From NCBI RefSeq assembly GCF_002205795.1, contig NZ_NIUY01000002.1, positions 682,001-746,000 of the forward strand: a DNA stretch of 64,000 nucleotides, read 5' to 3'. Of the stretch, positions 23,383-32,871 are shown in pieces (the stretch's first letter is position 1; each line of letters opens with the position of its first letter). Under the pieces are notes generated by a model. The model was not told where the DNA came from. It saw nothing but the letters and a program-made list of their open reading frames with translations, and made no database searches. The position numbers and the translations under genes are program-made. The DNA is from Chryseobacterium sp. VAUSW3. GTDB taxonomy: Bacteria > Bacteroidota > Bacteroidia > Flavobacteriales > Weeksellaceae.

Positions 23383-25080
23383 ATGCAGTTATCAGAACAG
23401 GAAATTATCCGGAGAGAAAAGTTAGCCACTTTACAGAAAATGGGGATCGATGCTTTTCCGGCCGAAGAATATAAAATCACAGATACCACAAAATCCATCA
23501 AGGAAAATTTTACAGAAGGCAAAAAAGTACAGATTGCCGGAAGACTGATGAGCCGAAGAATCCAGGGGAAAGCAAGTTTTGCTGAACTGCAGGATTCCGA
23601 AGGTCGCATTCAGGTGTATTTTAACCGTGATGAAATCTGTACCGGCGAAGATAAAACCCTGTATAACGAAGTTTATAAACATCTACTGGATATTGGTGAC
23701 ATCATCGGCATCGAAGGGGAACTTTTCAATACCCAGGTTGGTGAAATGACCGTGAAAGTTGAGAATTTTAAAATTCTAACCAAATCTTTAAGACCGCTCC
23801 CGCAACCAAGAACTGATGAAAACGGAGTTGTTCACGATGCATTTAACGATCCTGAACTCAGATACCGCCAGCGTTATGTAGATTTAACGGTGAATCCTCA
23901 CGTGAAAGAAGTTTTTGTAAAAAGAACAAAACTCTTCAATGCCATGCGTACATTTTTCAATGACGCAGGCTATTTTGAGGTAGAAACCCCGATTCTACAG
24001 TCAATTCCTGGTGGCGCTGCAGCCAAACCGTTCATCACGCATCACAATGCTTTAGATATTCCATTATATTTAAGAATTGCGAACGAATTATATCTGAAGA
24101 GACTTATTGTAGGTGGTTTTGACGGAGTTTATGAATTTTCGAAAAACTTCAGAAACGAAGGAATGGACAGAACCCACAACCCGGAATTTACTGCAATGGA
24201 AATCTATGTCGCGTACAAAGATTACAACTGGATGATGGATTTCACCGAAAAACTTTTGGAATTCTGCGCCACACAGGTTAACGGAACTTCCGAATCTACT
24301 TTTGGCGAGCACACCATCAACTGGAAAGCGCCCTACCCTAGAATTTCGATGACAGAAGCCATTCAGAAATTTACAGGCTTTGATATCACAGGCAAATCTG
24401 AGCAGGAACTTTTTGATTTTGCTAAATCTATTGGCGTTGAAGTGAACGAAACCATGGGTAAAGGAAAATTAATCGACGAAATTTTCGGTGAAAAATGCGA
24501 AGGAAACTTCATCCAGCCGACCTTCATCACCGATTATCCGATCGAGATGTCGCCTTTAACCAAAAAGCACCGCAGCAAAGAAGGTTTAACCGAAAGATTT
24601 GAATTAATGGTTTGCGGTAAAGAAATCGCAAATGCTTATTCGGAATTAAACGACCCTATTGACCAAAGAGAACGTTTCGAATCGCAAATGGCACTTTCAG
24701 AAAGAGGCGATGACGAGGCAATGTTCATCGACAACGATTTCCTCCGCGCATTGGAATACGGAATGCCGCCAACATCAGGCTTAGGCATCGGTATGGACCG
24801 TTTGATTATGTTTTTAACCAACAACCCATCAATTCAGGAGGTTTTATTCTTCCCGCAAATGAAACCGGAAAAAGCAGTTCCTCAAATCGAACTGGGCGAA
24901 GATGAAAAGGTGATTCTCGAAATCCTTAACTCACAGGAAGAACCAATGGATCTTGCAGAAGTAAAAACAAGAAGCCAGCTTTCAGGAAAAAAATGGGACA
25001 AGGCGACTAAAAATCTTACCAAATTCGATATGATTAAGGTTGAAAAAACCGAAGATCAGGTTATAATAAAGCTTACATAA
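23383..25080 (+). CDS. lysS: Lysyl-tRNA synthetase, class II, with C-terminal extension
   Basis: LysS charges tRNA-Lys. The 565-residue protein has an N-terminal OB-fold anticodon-binding domain (about 55-150, IAGRLMSRRIQGKASFAELQ), then the class II core. Motif 2 is NFRNEGMDRTHNPEFTAME and motif 3 is GLGIGMDRL. E. coli LysS has about 505 residues, so the last 65-70 residues are extra. They read DEKVILEILNSQEEPMDL, TRSQLSGKKWDKATKNLTKF and IKVEKTEDQVIIKLT, like a small winged-helix module. I believe this tail is shared by many Bacteroidota enzymes; its role is unknown. It has its own promoter and terminator. Confidence 0.96.
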   Translation: MQLSEQEIIRREKLATLQKMGIDAFPAEEYKITDTTKSIKENFTEGKKVQIAGRLMSRRIQGKASFAELQDSEGRIQVYFNRDEICTGEDKTLYNEVYKHLLDIGDIIGIEGELFNTQVGEMTVKVENFKILTKSLRPLPQPRTDENGVVHDAFNDPELRYRQRYVDLTVNPHVKEVFVKRTKLFNAMRTFFNDAGYFEVETPILQSIPGGAAAKPFITHHNALDIPLYLRIANELYLKRLIVGGFDGVYEFSKNFRNEGMDRTHNPEFTAMEIYVAYKDYNWMMDFTEKLLEFCATQVNGTSESTFGEHTINWKAPYPRISMTEAIQKFTGFDITGKSEQELFDFAKSIGVEVNETMGKGKLIDEIFGEKCEGNFIQPTFITDYPIEMSPLTKKHRSKEGLTERFELMVCGKEIANAYSELNDPIDQRERFESQMALSERGDDEAMFIDNDFLRALEYGMPPTSGLGIGMDRLIMFLTNNPSIQEVLFFPQMKPEKAVPQIELGEDEKVILEILNSQEEPMDLAEVKTRSQLSGKKWDKATKNLTKFDMIKVEKTEDQVIIKLT

Positions 25081-25101
25081 AAAATTATTTTTATAATAAA
25101 A

Positions 25102-25127
25102 GTCCCCTTCTACAAGGGGATTTTTTT
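25102..25127 (+). terminator. Intrinsic terminator of lysS
   Basis: CCCCTT (25104-25109) pairs with AAGGGG (25114-25119) across a CTAC loop and is followed by seven T residues. Confidence 0.88.
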
Positions 25128-25290
25128 GTGGAAAACTTCTACATTTTTAATTGCTTTTCCAGCTTTCATAATCCGATTAAATTCAGTATATTTGTTGGTC
25201 TTTTTGAATAACCGGAAAGACGGAAATTCAGAAAAATTAAATTGAAATTTATTGCAGCCAGCACCAAATTTTGTTGGCAAAAAAGAAGAT

Positions 25291-27225
25291 ATGAGTCAAA
25301 AAGAATATACAGCGAGTAGTATACAGGCGTTAGAAGGAATGGAACATGTGAGGTTAAGACCCTCCATGTATATCGGTGATGTCGGATTAAGAGGACTTCA
25401 CCATTTGGTTTATGAAGTGGTAGATAACTCTATTGATGAGGCATTGGCAGGACACTGCGACACTATTTCCGTAACCATTCACGAAGGAGAAGCAATTTCA
25501 GTGAAAGACAACGGGCGTGGTATTCCGGTAGATTTTCACGAAAAAGAACAGAAATCTGCACTTGAAGTGGTAATGACCAAAATTGGTGCAGGTGGTAAAT
25601 TCGACAAGGATTCCTACAAAGTTTCCGGTGGACTTCACGGGGTTGGGGTATCTTGTGTTAACGCACTTTCTACTTCCCTGGTTGCTACGGTAAACAGAAA
25701 TGGAAAAGTCTACCAGCAGAAATATTCTGAGGGTAAAGCTTTAACAGAAGTTAAAGAAATTGGAACCACTGAAGAAAGAGGAACCGAAGTATTTTTTCAG
25801 CCCGATCACACCATTTTCCAGGAATTGGTTTACAATTACGATACCCTGGCAGCAAGATTAAGAGAACTTTCTTTTCTTAACAAAGGTATCACGATCAGTC
25901 TAACCGATGAAAGACAGAAAAACGAAGACGGTACTGCCGTTTCCGAAATTTTTCACTCAGAAGGCGGTCTGAAGGAGTTTGTAGAATACATCGACGGAAA
26001 CCGCGAATCGATCATGAGTAATGTGATCTTCATGGAAGGTGATAAAGACGATATTCCGGTAGAAGTAGCGATGCGTTATAACACTTCTTATAACGAAAAT
26101 CTTCACTCTTATGTGAACAACATCAATACCCATGAAGGAGGTACGCACTTAGCAGGTTTCAGAAGAGCTTTAACCCGAACTTTGAAGAAATTTGCTGATG
26201 AACTGGGCATTCCTGCCAAAGAAAAAGTTGAAGTAACCGGGGACGACTTCCGCGAAGGTCTTACTGCAGTTATTTCTGTAAAAGTGATGGAGCCTCAGTT
26301 TGAAGGGCAAACCAAAACGAAATTGGGCAACTCTGAAGTTTCGGGTGCGGTGGATAAAATCGTGGGCGAAATGCTGACGAATTTCTTAGAGGAAAATCCA
26401 AACGAAGCCAAAATCATCGTTCAGAAAGTTGTTTTGGCGGCAAAAGCAAGACAGGCGGCAAAAAAAGCAAGAGAACTTGTTCAGAGAAAATCGCCGATGG
26501 GCGGAAGCGGACTTCCGGGAAAACTCTCCGACTGTTCCTCAAAAGATCCTGAAATTTCTGAAATTTTCCTCGTGGAGGGTGATTCTGCAGGTGGAACTGC
26601 AAAACAGGGCCGTGACCGTCATTTCCAAGCCATTCTGCCGTTGAGAGGTAAAATTCTGAACGTAGAAAAATCGATGCTTCATAAGGTTTACGACAACGAA
26701 GAAATCAAAAATATTTATACCGCTCTCGGTGTTTCCGTAGGCACGGAAGAAGACAGCAAAGCGCTCAACATGAGTAAACTCCGTTATCATAAAGTTGTAA
26801 TTATGACGGATGCTGATATCGACGGATCACACATTTCGACCCTAATCTTAACCTTCTTCTTCCGTTATATGAAGGAACTGATCGAAAACGGCTATATCTA
26901 CATCGCACAGCCGCCACTGTATCTTCTGAAAAAAGGCAACAAAAAAATCTACGCCTACAACGAGAAAGAACGGGAAGAATTTACTTTAGAAATGGCTCCG
27001 GACGGAAAAGGTGTTGAAGTACAGCGTTACAAAGGTCTTGGGGAAATGAATCCAGAGCAGCTTTGGGAAACTACCTTGAATCCTGAGAACAGAATCCTGA
27101 AACAGGTAACCATCGACAGTCTGGCAGACGCTGATAATGTATTCTCGATGCTGATGGGCGACGAAGTGCCACCACGAAGAGAGTTTATCGAGAAAAATGC
27201 AGTGTATGCAAAAATCGATGTTTAA
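25291..27225 (+). CDS. gyrB: DNA gyrase subunit B
   Basis: GyrB is the ATPase subunit of gyrase, which supercoils DNA. The GHKL ATPase domain shows EVVDNSIDEALAG, KDNGRGIPVD and GGLHGVGVSCVNAL. The transducer domain follows. The TOPRIM domain has EIFLVEGDSAGG, LPLRGKILNVEK and MTDADIDGSHI. The 644-residue length is the normal short form without the large insertion of E. coli. The start is the ATG at 25291 (MSQKEYTASSIQ); an in-frame TTG 13 codons upstream is not conserved. A TATATTTG box lies at 25187-25194, leaving a leader near 90 bases. Confidence 0.97.
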   Translation: MSQKEYTASSIQALEGMEHVRLRPSMYIGDVGLRGLHHLVYEVVDNSIDEALAGHCDTISVTIHEGEAISVKDNGRGIPVDFHEKEQKSALEVVMTKIGAGGKFDKDSYKVSGGLHGVGVSCVNALSTSLVATVNRNGKVYQQKYSEGKALTEVKEIGTTEERGTEVFFQPDHTIFQELVYNYDTLAARLRELSFLNKGITISLTDERQKNEDGTAVSEIFHSEGGLKEFVEYIDGNRESIMSNVIFMEGDKDDIPVEVAMRYNTSYNENLHSYVNNINTHEGGTHLAGFRRALTRTLKKFADELGIPAKEKVEVTGDDFREGLTAVISVKVMEPQFEGQTKTKLGNSEVSGAVDKIVGEMLTNFLEENPNEAKIIVQKVVLAAKARQAAKKARELVQRKSPMGGSGLPGKLSDCSSKDPEISEIFLVEGDSAGGTAKQGRDRHFQAILPLRGKILNVEKSMLHKVYDNEEIKNIYTALGVSVGTEEDSKALNMSKLRYHKVVIMTDADIDGSHISTLILTFFFRYMKELIENGYIYIAQPPLYLLKKGNKKIYAYNEKEREEFTLEMAPDGKGVEVQRYKGLGEMNPEQLWETTLNPENRILKQVTIDSLADADNVFSMLMGDEVPPRREFIEKNAVYAKIDV

Positions 27226-27248
27226 TTCATAATACGATAAACTGAACA

Positions 27249-27278
27249 AAAAAACTGCTCAAAATTGAGCAGTTTTTT
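27249..27278 (+). terminator. Intrinsic terminator of gyrB
   Basis: AAAACTGCTCA (27251-27261) pairs with TGAGCAGTTTT (27266-27276) around a short A/T loop, followed by T residues. Confidence 0.88.
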
Positions 27279-27302
27279 ATTTTAAAATAATTAATTTTGA
27301 GG

Positions 27303-28115
27303 ATGAAAAATATTTCTGCAGTTCTCTTTTTAACATTCTTAGCTTTTTTCAGTTGTAAGAAAGCCGAAAACCCTGACGCCAAAACCTCTGAAAAATCCCT
27401 TTCAAAAGAAGTTCCGGTAAAAGTTTTAGCAACCGATTCCTTAACAACGGTTGATTCTTTAAAAATAAACGAAAACCTTACTGCAATTTTCAGGTCAACG
27501 GTTTTGGTTTTTCCTAATCTGAATAACAAGTCTCTGCTCGACAGTATTTATGCTCCGCTAAATCTTAAACTGAAAGAATATTCCAAAGGAAATATTGAAG
27601 CCGAAATTGAGACTCAGAAGAACGAATATTTTGCAGACACCAAAAAATCTCTGGAAGACTGGAGCCCCGATTTCCCACAAACCTGGGAACAGAATTCTTA
27701 CATGAAAAAGTTTGCAAAGCTGAATGATTTCATGACGGTTCAGTATAAAAGTGATGGATACACGGGCGGTGCTCACGGCTATTATAATGAGCTATACAGA
27801 GTTTTTGATGTAAAAACGAACTGGGAGGTACACCTGGGAGATATTCTGAAAGTGCGTGATGCGAAAATATGGAGCAGAATTCTTATGGATCATTTCCTGA
27901 AAAACGATCTGGATAAAGGGCAAGCACAAATGCTTCTGGTAAAGGAAATTCCGCTTAACGATAATTTTTATTTTGATGAGGAGCATCTTTATTTTCTCTA
28001 CAACCAGTACGAAATTGCAGCGTATGCAGCCGGTCCGGTGCTTATAAAAGTTCCGTACAGCGAAATAAAACCTTTTCTGACTGAGGATTTCAGAACAAAA
28101 CTGAATTTAAACTAA
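27303..28115 (+). CDS. DUF3298/DUF4163 (RsiV-like) lipoprotein
   Basis: This 270-residue lipoprotein begins MKNISAVLFLTFLAFFSCKK, with the acylated Cys at 18. After a 50-residue Lys/Ser-rich linker come a DUF4163-type region (FMTVQYKSDGYTGGAHGYYN, the most conserved segment) and a C-terminal DUF3298 domain (YFLYNQYEIAAYAAGPVLIKVPYSEI). RsiV of Bacillus, an anti-sigma factor that binds lysozyme, uses the same pair of domains. Here there is no transmembrane anti-sigma part and no sigma factor nearby, so that role should not be transferred. The start is the ATG at 27303, just after the gyrB terminator. Confidence 0.82.
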   Translation: MKNISAVLFLTFLAFFSCKKAENPDAKTSEKSLSKEVPVKVLATDSLTTVDSLKINENLTAIFRSTVLVFPNLNNKSLLDSIYAPLNLKLKEYSKGNIEAEIETQKNEYFADTKKSLEDWSPDFPQTWEQNSYMKKFAKLNDFMTVQYKSDGYTGGAHGYYNELYRVFDVKTNWEVHLGDILKVRDAKIWSRILMDHFLKNDLDKGQAQMLLVKEIPLNDNFYFDEEHLYFLYNQYEIAAYAAGPVLIKVPYSEIKPFLTEDFRTKLNLN

Positions 28116-28140
28116 CTACGTTTTCTATTTTCTGATTTAT

Positions 28141-28995
28141 ATGATGCGAAACGTAGCCTTTATTATCAATCCTTTTTCTGCGAAAAAAAACTATCACCCG
28201 TTTCTGCGCGCCCTGAAAAAAAGGATTTCGGATCCGGTTTACTATATTTCAGAGTCTATAGAAGATACGTATCATTTTATTGACACGCATTTTTTTGATA
28301 CCGATATTTTCGTTGCGGTTGGCGGCGACGGCACCATTTCTACAGTGGCGCAAAAGCTGATTAATACTGATAAAATTCTTGCAATATTTCCCGCAGGATC
28401 AGGTAACGGGTTTTCAAATGAGACTAAATTTTCTAAAAACATTGACGATCTTTTAACCAAAATTAAAACCAGAAAAACCAAACAAATCGATACGTTCACC
28501 GTCAACGGAAGACTTTCTATCAATGTTTCCGGGACCGGTTTTGACGGAAAAGTGGTGAAAGAATTCGAAAAAACAGAAAGAGGCTTCAAGAATTACATTA
28601 AAGTTTCCATTAAAACCTTCTTTAATTACAAACCTGTTCAGATTAAATTTTTAACCGACAATTATCAGCAGTATAACGGGAAATATTTGATGCTGAATAT
28701 TGCAAACACTCGGCAGTTCGGCAACAACGCCTACATTGCACCGAAAGCGAGCAAAAGTGACGGTCTTGTTGATTTGGTTTTGGTGAAAAAATTCCCGCTC
28801 ACCTACTCGCCTTTTTTCGCCTTCAGAATGTTCACCAAAAGGCTGAAAGATGATCAGTATGTCACCTATCTTCCGGTTTCTGAAATCGAATTTGAAGTGA
28901 ACACCAAAAACTGGCATCTGGACGGTGAATTCAATAAAATAGAGTCGCCGATAAGCGTAAAGGTTCAGCCTAAAAGCCTCAACATTTTACAGTAA
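28141..28995 (+). CDS. Diacylglycerol kinase family lipid kinase
   Basis: This 284-residue soluble kinase is of the DgkB/YegS type and phosphorylates a lipid such as diacylglycerol at the inner membrane face. The N-terminal INPFSAKKN is followed by the nucleotide-binding FVAVGGDGTISTVAQKL (GGDGT motif, 61-65) and the FPAGSGNGFSNE loop. In the C-terminal sandwich domain, SGTGFDGKV, SDGLVDLVLV and WHLDGE are characteristic. It starts 25 bases after the DUF3298 gene and may share its transcript. Its 3-prime end overlaps the convergent photolyase gene by 9 bases. Confidence 0.88.
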   Translation: MMRNVAFIINPFSAKKNYHPFLRALKKRISDPVYYISESIEDTYHFIDTHFFDTDIFVAVGGDGTISTVAQKLINTDKILAIFPAGSGNGFSNETKFSKNIDDLLTKIKTRKTKQIDTFTVNGRLSINVSGTGFDGKVVKEFEKTERGFKNYIKVSIKTFFNYKPVQIKFLTDNYQQYNGKYLMLNIANTRQFGNNAYIAPKASKSDGLVDLVLVKKFPLTYSPFFAFRMFTKRLKDDQYVTYLPVSEIEFEVNTKNWHLDGEFNKIESPISVKVQPKSLNILQ

Positions 28996-30291
28996 ATCCT
29001 GGAGGCCTTTTTTATAGGTTTCCAGCGCTCTTTCTCTGGCGAATTTATGATCAATCATCGGTTTCGGATATGAGGAAGTTCCAAATTCTTTTACCCATTT
29101 TTTAACATACACAAAGTCGGGATCAAATTTTTTCTGCTGTTCTTCTGGATTAAAAACCCTGAAATAAGGTGCCGCATCACAGCCCGAACCCGCACTCCAC
29201 TGCCAGTTTCCGTTATTGGCTGCTAAATCATAGTCGAGTAATTTTTCCGCGAAATACGCTTCCCCAATTCTCCAGTCGGTCAACAGATGCTTGGTAAGAA
29301 AACTTGCACAAACCATTCGGACTCTGTTGTGCATAAAACCGGTTTCGTTCAGTTCGCGCATTCCTGCATCCACCAACGGAAAACCAGTTTTGCCCTCCTG
29401 CCATTTTTTTAAACTTTCTTCGTCAGAAAGCCACTGGATTCCATCATATTTTGTTTTGAATGAATGATGCACAACTTTAGGGAAATGATACAGGATTTGC
29501 ATGAAAAACTCCCGCCAGATCAGTTCTTTCAAAAATGTTTCGTTCAACTGTTTTGCGATTATGGCCAATGCGCGAACACTAATGGTTCCGAAACGCAGAT
29601 GCACACTCATTTCTGAAGTTGCCAACGCCGGAAAATTTCTTGTTTCGTGATAATTTTTTACTGTTTCAGTATTCAAGGATGGACTTTGATAGCGATAACC
29701 ACTTGGCTGAAAACCAATATCCTGTAATGATAAGTTCTGTTTTTCAGCATCAATAAAATGGTTCAAAAGCTTTTCGGAAGGATAATTTTCGGTTTCCTGA
29801 GTGTTGTATTTTAAAAGCCACTGTTTTGCATAAGGCGTGTAAACGTTATAAGGCGATTTGTCGGCTTTCAGAATATCATTCTTATGAAAATGAACCTGAT
29901 CTTTGTACGAAAGAAATTCAATATTGTTGAGATGTAAAAAATCCTTGATCTCAGCATCCCTTTGAATGGCAGAGGGTTCGTAATCCTCATTGCAGAAAAC
30001 TTTTTCAACCATATAAGTTTCAATAATTTCCCGGAAGACTTCTAAGGGTTTCCCGTGATAAATCTTAACGCATTTCCCGTTCTTTTCTAGATTTTCATTA
30101 ATGGTATTTAATGCCTGAAAAATAAAATCTACTCGCCTGTCCTTTGAATTTTCGAGTTTCGAAAGAATATCAGTATCAAAAATAAAGACTGGCAACACTT
30201 TATTTTGGGATTTCAAAGCCTGCATAAGACCATGATTATCACTCAAGCGTAAATCTCTTCTGAACCAGAAAACAGAAAATTTTTCAGACAT
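28987..30291 (-). CDS. Deoxyribodipyrimidine photolyase (cryptochrome/photolyase family)
   Basis: Photolyase repairs UV-induced pyrimidine dimers using blue light and FAD. The N-terminal antenna-binding domain begins FSVFWFRRDLRLSDNHGL. The C-terminal FAD domain shows RFGTISVRAL, WREFFMQILY, MRELNETGFMHNRVRM, and NNGNWQWSAGSGCDAAPYFR, the most conserved block of class I CPD photolyases. The 434-residue length is normal for that class. The Asn-Asn-Gly-Asn-Trp pattern and the Trp residues for electron transfer are present, which favours repair activity over signalling. It is divergent from the carotenoid operon across a 242-base regulatory region. Confidence 0.92.
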   Translation of the reverse strand: MSEKFSVFWFRRDLRLSDNHGLMQALKSQNKVLPVFIFDTDILSKLENSKDRRVDFIFQALNTINENLEKNGKCVKIYHGKPLEVFREIIETYMVEKVFCNEDYEPSAIQRDAEIKDFLHLNNIEFLSYKDQVHFHKNDILKADKSPYNVYTPYAKQWLLKYNTQETENYPSEKLLNHFIDAEKQNLSLQDIGFQPSGYRYQSPSLNTETVKNYHETRNFPALATSEMSVHLRFGTISVRALAIIAKQLNETFLKELIWREFFMQILYHFPKVVHHSFKTKYDGIQWLSDEESLKKWQEGKTGFPLVDAGMRELNETGFMHNRVRMVCASFLTKHLLTDWRIGEAYFAEKLLDYDLAANNGNWQWSAGSGCDAAPYFRVFNPEEQQKKFDPDFVYVKKWVKEFGTSSYPKPMIDHKFARERALETYKKGLQDLL

Positions 30292-30454
30292 ATTAAATTA
30301 ATTTTTAGGTTTCGGCAGTATTTTTTTTATTAACTTTATTAAAAACATGATGGTCAAAGTCTTTTTCAGAGAATTCAAAAAATTTTTTCCTCAGTATTCA
30401 GCTGTAAGCCATCATTTCTTGGTTACCCAAATTTTTAAATATATTTACTATTGA

Positions 30455-30515
30455 TAATTTGAATTACAAAATTAGTATATTTATTTTCTAATTTGAAAAT
30501 TAAAGTATACTTTTG
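30455..30515 (+). promoter_or_regulatory. crt operon promoter with paired operator-like repeats
   Basis: The -7 box TACTTTTG (30508-30515) lies 18 bases before the crtI ATG. Upstream are two related sequences, both with TAATTT/AAATTA arms: TAATTTGAATTACAAAATTA (30455-30474, 8-base spacer) and TAATTTGAAAATTA (30489-30502, 2-base spacer). Each is followed by GTATA. They are 34 bases apart and adjoin the promoter, so binding by a repressor is plausible. No regulator gene is in the window. Confidence 0.5.
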
Positions 30516-30533
30516 TTCTATTACTTAAGGTTT

Positions 30534-32003
30534 ATGAAAAAAGTCATTATTATTGGTTCAGGTTTCTCGTCGATAGCATCCGCATGTTATATGGCTAAGG
30601 CAGGCTATACCGTTACTGTTTTAGAAAAAAATGAACAGGTTGGCGGGCGTGCATCTTTGCTGGAGATTAATGGCTTTAAGTTCGATATGGGACCCAGTTG
30701 GTACTGGATGCCTGATATTTTCGAAAGGTTTTTTGCAGATTTTGGCAGAAAAGTGACAGATTACTATCAGTTGGAGAAACTTTCGCCGGGCTACAGAGTG
30801 TATTTCGGCAAAGATAACTTCATCGACATTTCAGACAAGCCGGAGGAAATCATCGAAACTTTCGAAAACATCGAACCGGGAAGTGGCAAACACTTAAGAG
30901 ATTTCATGAAAAAAGCCAAAGCGAATTACGAGATCGCAATGCAGGATTTGGTTTACAATCCCGGCAGATCGATTCTGGAGCTTGTAAGTGTTGAGACGGC
31001 CAAAAGACTTCCGCTTTTCGTGCAAAACATTTCCGAAACTGTGCGAAAAAATATTAAAGATCCCAAACTAAGAAGCATTCTGGAATTCCCCGTATTATTT
31101 TTAGGTGCAAAACCTAATAATACGCCGGCTTTTTACAATTTTATGAACCATGCTGATTTCGGGATGGGAACCTGGTATCCAAAAGGCGGTTTCAATGCTG
31201 TAGCTAAGGGTATGCAGCAACTTGCAGAAGAGTTGGGCGTAAAATTTAAAGTAAATGAGGAGGTTACAGAAATACGAACAGAAAATAACCATGCAACCGC
31301 TGTAATCACTAAAAACAGTTTTTTAAAAGCTGATATTGTAATTTCCGGAGCAGATTATGCACATACCGAAACCCTTTTAAAATCAACAGAACAGAATTAT
31401 ACTAAAGAGTACTGGCAGAAAAAAACCTTTGCACCATCCTCTTTTTTATATTACGTAGCTTTTGATAAAAAAGTTCCCCAGCTTCAGCATCACAATTTAT
31501 TTTTTGATACTGATTTTGAACAGCATGCCGAAGAGATTTATGACACCAAAACACTTCCAAAAAAACCGCTGTTCTACGCCAATTTCTCAAGTAAAACTGA
31601 TGACAGCCTCTGTCCGGAAGGAAAGGAAGTCGGCTTCTTCCTGATTCCCGTCGCCGTAGATCTTGAGGATTCAAAGGAAATTCACGATCAGTATTTTGAG
31701 TTGATTATTAACAGAATTGAAAAAAACACAGGAGAAAACCTCCGCAATTCGGTTATTTTCAAAAAAAGTTTCGGCGTAAACGATTTTAAAGAACGGTATC
31801 ATTCTTGTCGCGGAAATGCATACGGACTTGCCAATACATTGTTGCAAACTTCAGTTTTAAGACCAAGAATTACCAATAAGAAAGTCAAGAACCTATTTTA
31901 CACCGGTCAGCTCACGGTTCCGGGACCCGGCGTTCCACCGGCATTAATCTCCGGAAAAGTAGTTACAGATTATATCCTTAAGAACACAAACCGAATTTTA
32001 TAA
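30534..32003 (+). CDS. crtI: Phytoene desaturase
   Basis: CrtI desaturates phytoene stepwise to lycopene with FAD. The FAD-binding Rossmann motif is at the very N-terminus (IIIGSGFSSIASACYMAKAG, then LEKNEQVGGRA). The C-terminal carotenoid signature is visible as CRGNAYGLANTLLQT, then LFYTGQLTVPGPGVPPAL. The 489-residue length is typical of CrtI. The ATG at 30534 is chosen over an in-frame TTG at 30513, which overlaps the -7 box. It is the first gene of a seven-gene operon, 11 bases before crtB. Together with CrtB, CrtZ and the cyclase it predicts zeaxanthin. Confidence 0.95.
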   Translation: MKKVIIIGSGFSSIASACYMAKAGYTVTVLEKNEQVGGRASLLEINGFKFDMGPSWYWMPDIFERFFADFGRKVTDYYQLEKLSPGYRVYFGKDNFIDISDKPEEIIETFENIEPGSGKHLRDFMKKAKANYEIAMQDLVYNPGRSILELVSVETAKRLPLFVQNISETVRKNIKDPKLRSILEFPVLFLGAKPNNTPAFYNFMNHADFGMGTWYPKGGFNAVAKGMQQLAEELGVKFKVNEEVTEIRTENNHATAVITKNSFLKADIVISGADYAHTETLLKSTEQNYTKEYWQKKTFAPSSFLYYVAFDKKVPQLQHHNLFFDTDFEQHAEEIYDTKTLPKKPLFYANFSSKTDDSLCPEGKEVGFFLIPVAVDLEDSKEIHDQYFELIINRIEKNTGENLRNSVIFKKSFGVNDFKERYHSCRGNAYGLANTLLQTSVLRPRITNKKVKNLFYTGQLTVPGPGVPPALISGKVVTDYILKNTNRIL

Positions 32004-32014
32004 AAACAGAAACG

Positions 32015-32860
32015 ATGAATAACTTAGAAATTTTCAACAAAGTGTGCGGGCAGTCCTCTAAGTTAGTGACTGAAAAATACAGCACCTCATTTTCCAGGGC
32101 TTCTACCCTTTTTCAGCCTGAAATTCGGCAACACATCTATAACATTTATGGTTTTGTGCGTTTTGCTGATGAAATTGTAGATACTTTCCACGATTATGAT
32201 AAAGCGAAGCTTATGGACGAATTTGAGCAAAGTTACCGCTCAGCACTCGAAAACGGTATTTCTCTCAATCCCATACTACAATCTTTCTGTTTAACGCAGA
32301 AAGAAAAAAACATTCCACAGCATCTGGTGGATGCTTTTCTCCATTCCATGAAAATGGATTTGGGCGATATTAAAAACTTTAATGATGAAAAGTACAACGA
32401 ATACATTTACGGCTCAGCCGAAGTGGTAGGTTTAATGTGCCTGAAGGTTTTTGTGAATGGTGATGTAGAAGAATATAACAGATTGAAGCCTTACGCACAA
32501 AGTCTCGGCGCAGCATTTCAGAAAATAAATTTTTTGAGAGACATCAGCGCAGATTATAATGATTTGAACAGGATGTATTTCCCGAATGTAGATTTCAGCA
32601 AATTCAGTTCGCAGGCTAAGCAGGAAATTGAAGCCGACATTGCAAAAGATTTTGCGCATGCTTTCATCGGGATTAAAATGCTTCCGATATCGAGCAGAAT
32701 CGCAGTTTTCATGGCGTATAAATATTACATCAACCTCTTCAAAAAAATACGCAAAACAAAACCTGAGTTGTTGCTCACAAAAAGAATAAGCGTTTCCAAT
32801 GCACGGAAAATTTATCTTTTCGGAGAAATGGTACTTAATAAAAACTTAAAATTAGTTTGA
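32015..32860 (+). CDS. crtB: Phytoene synthase
   Basis: CrtB condenses two GGPP molecules to phytoene, the committed step of C40 carotenoid synthesis. The two Asp-rich, Mg-binding motifs of the squalene/phytoene synthase family are clear: VRFADEIVD (48-56) and INFLRDISADYNDLNRMYFP. The 281-residue length is normal. The N-terminal KYSTSFSRASTLF is also typical. The gene lies between crtI and a small secreted protein gene. The GGPP synthase (crtE) that supplies its substrate is not in this window. Confidence 0.95.
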   Translation: MNNLEIFNKVCGQSSKLVTEKYSTSFSRASTLFQPEIRQHIYNIYGFVRFADEIVDTFHDYDKAKLMDEFEQSYRSALENGISLNPILQSFCLTQKEKNIPQHLVDAFLHSMKMDLGDIKNFNDEKYNEYIYGSAEVVGLMCLKVFVNGDVEEYNRLKPYAQSLGAAFQKINFLRDISADYNDLNRMYFPNVDFSKFSSQAKQEIEADIAKDFAHAFIGIKMLPISSRIAVFMAYKYYINLFKKIRKTKPELLLTKRISVSNARKIYLFGEMVLNKNLKLV

Positions 32861-32871
32861 AAATTTCAATA

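Noticed and set aside
27303-28115. RsiV-type anti-sigma factor
   Set aside because: There is no cytoplasmic anti-sigma domain or transmembrane helix, only a lipoprotein signal, and no sigma factor gene is adjacent.
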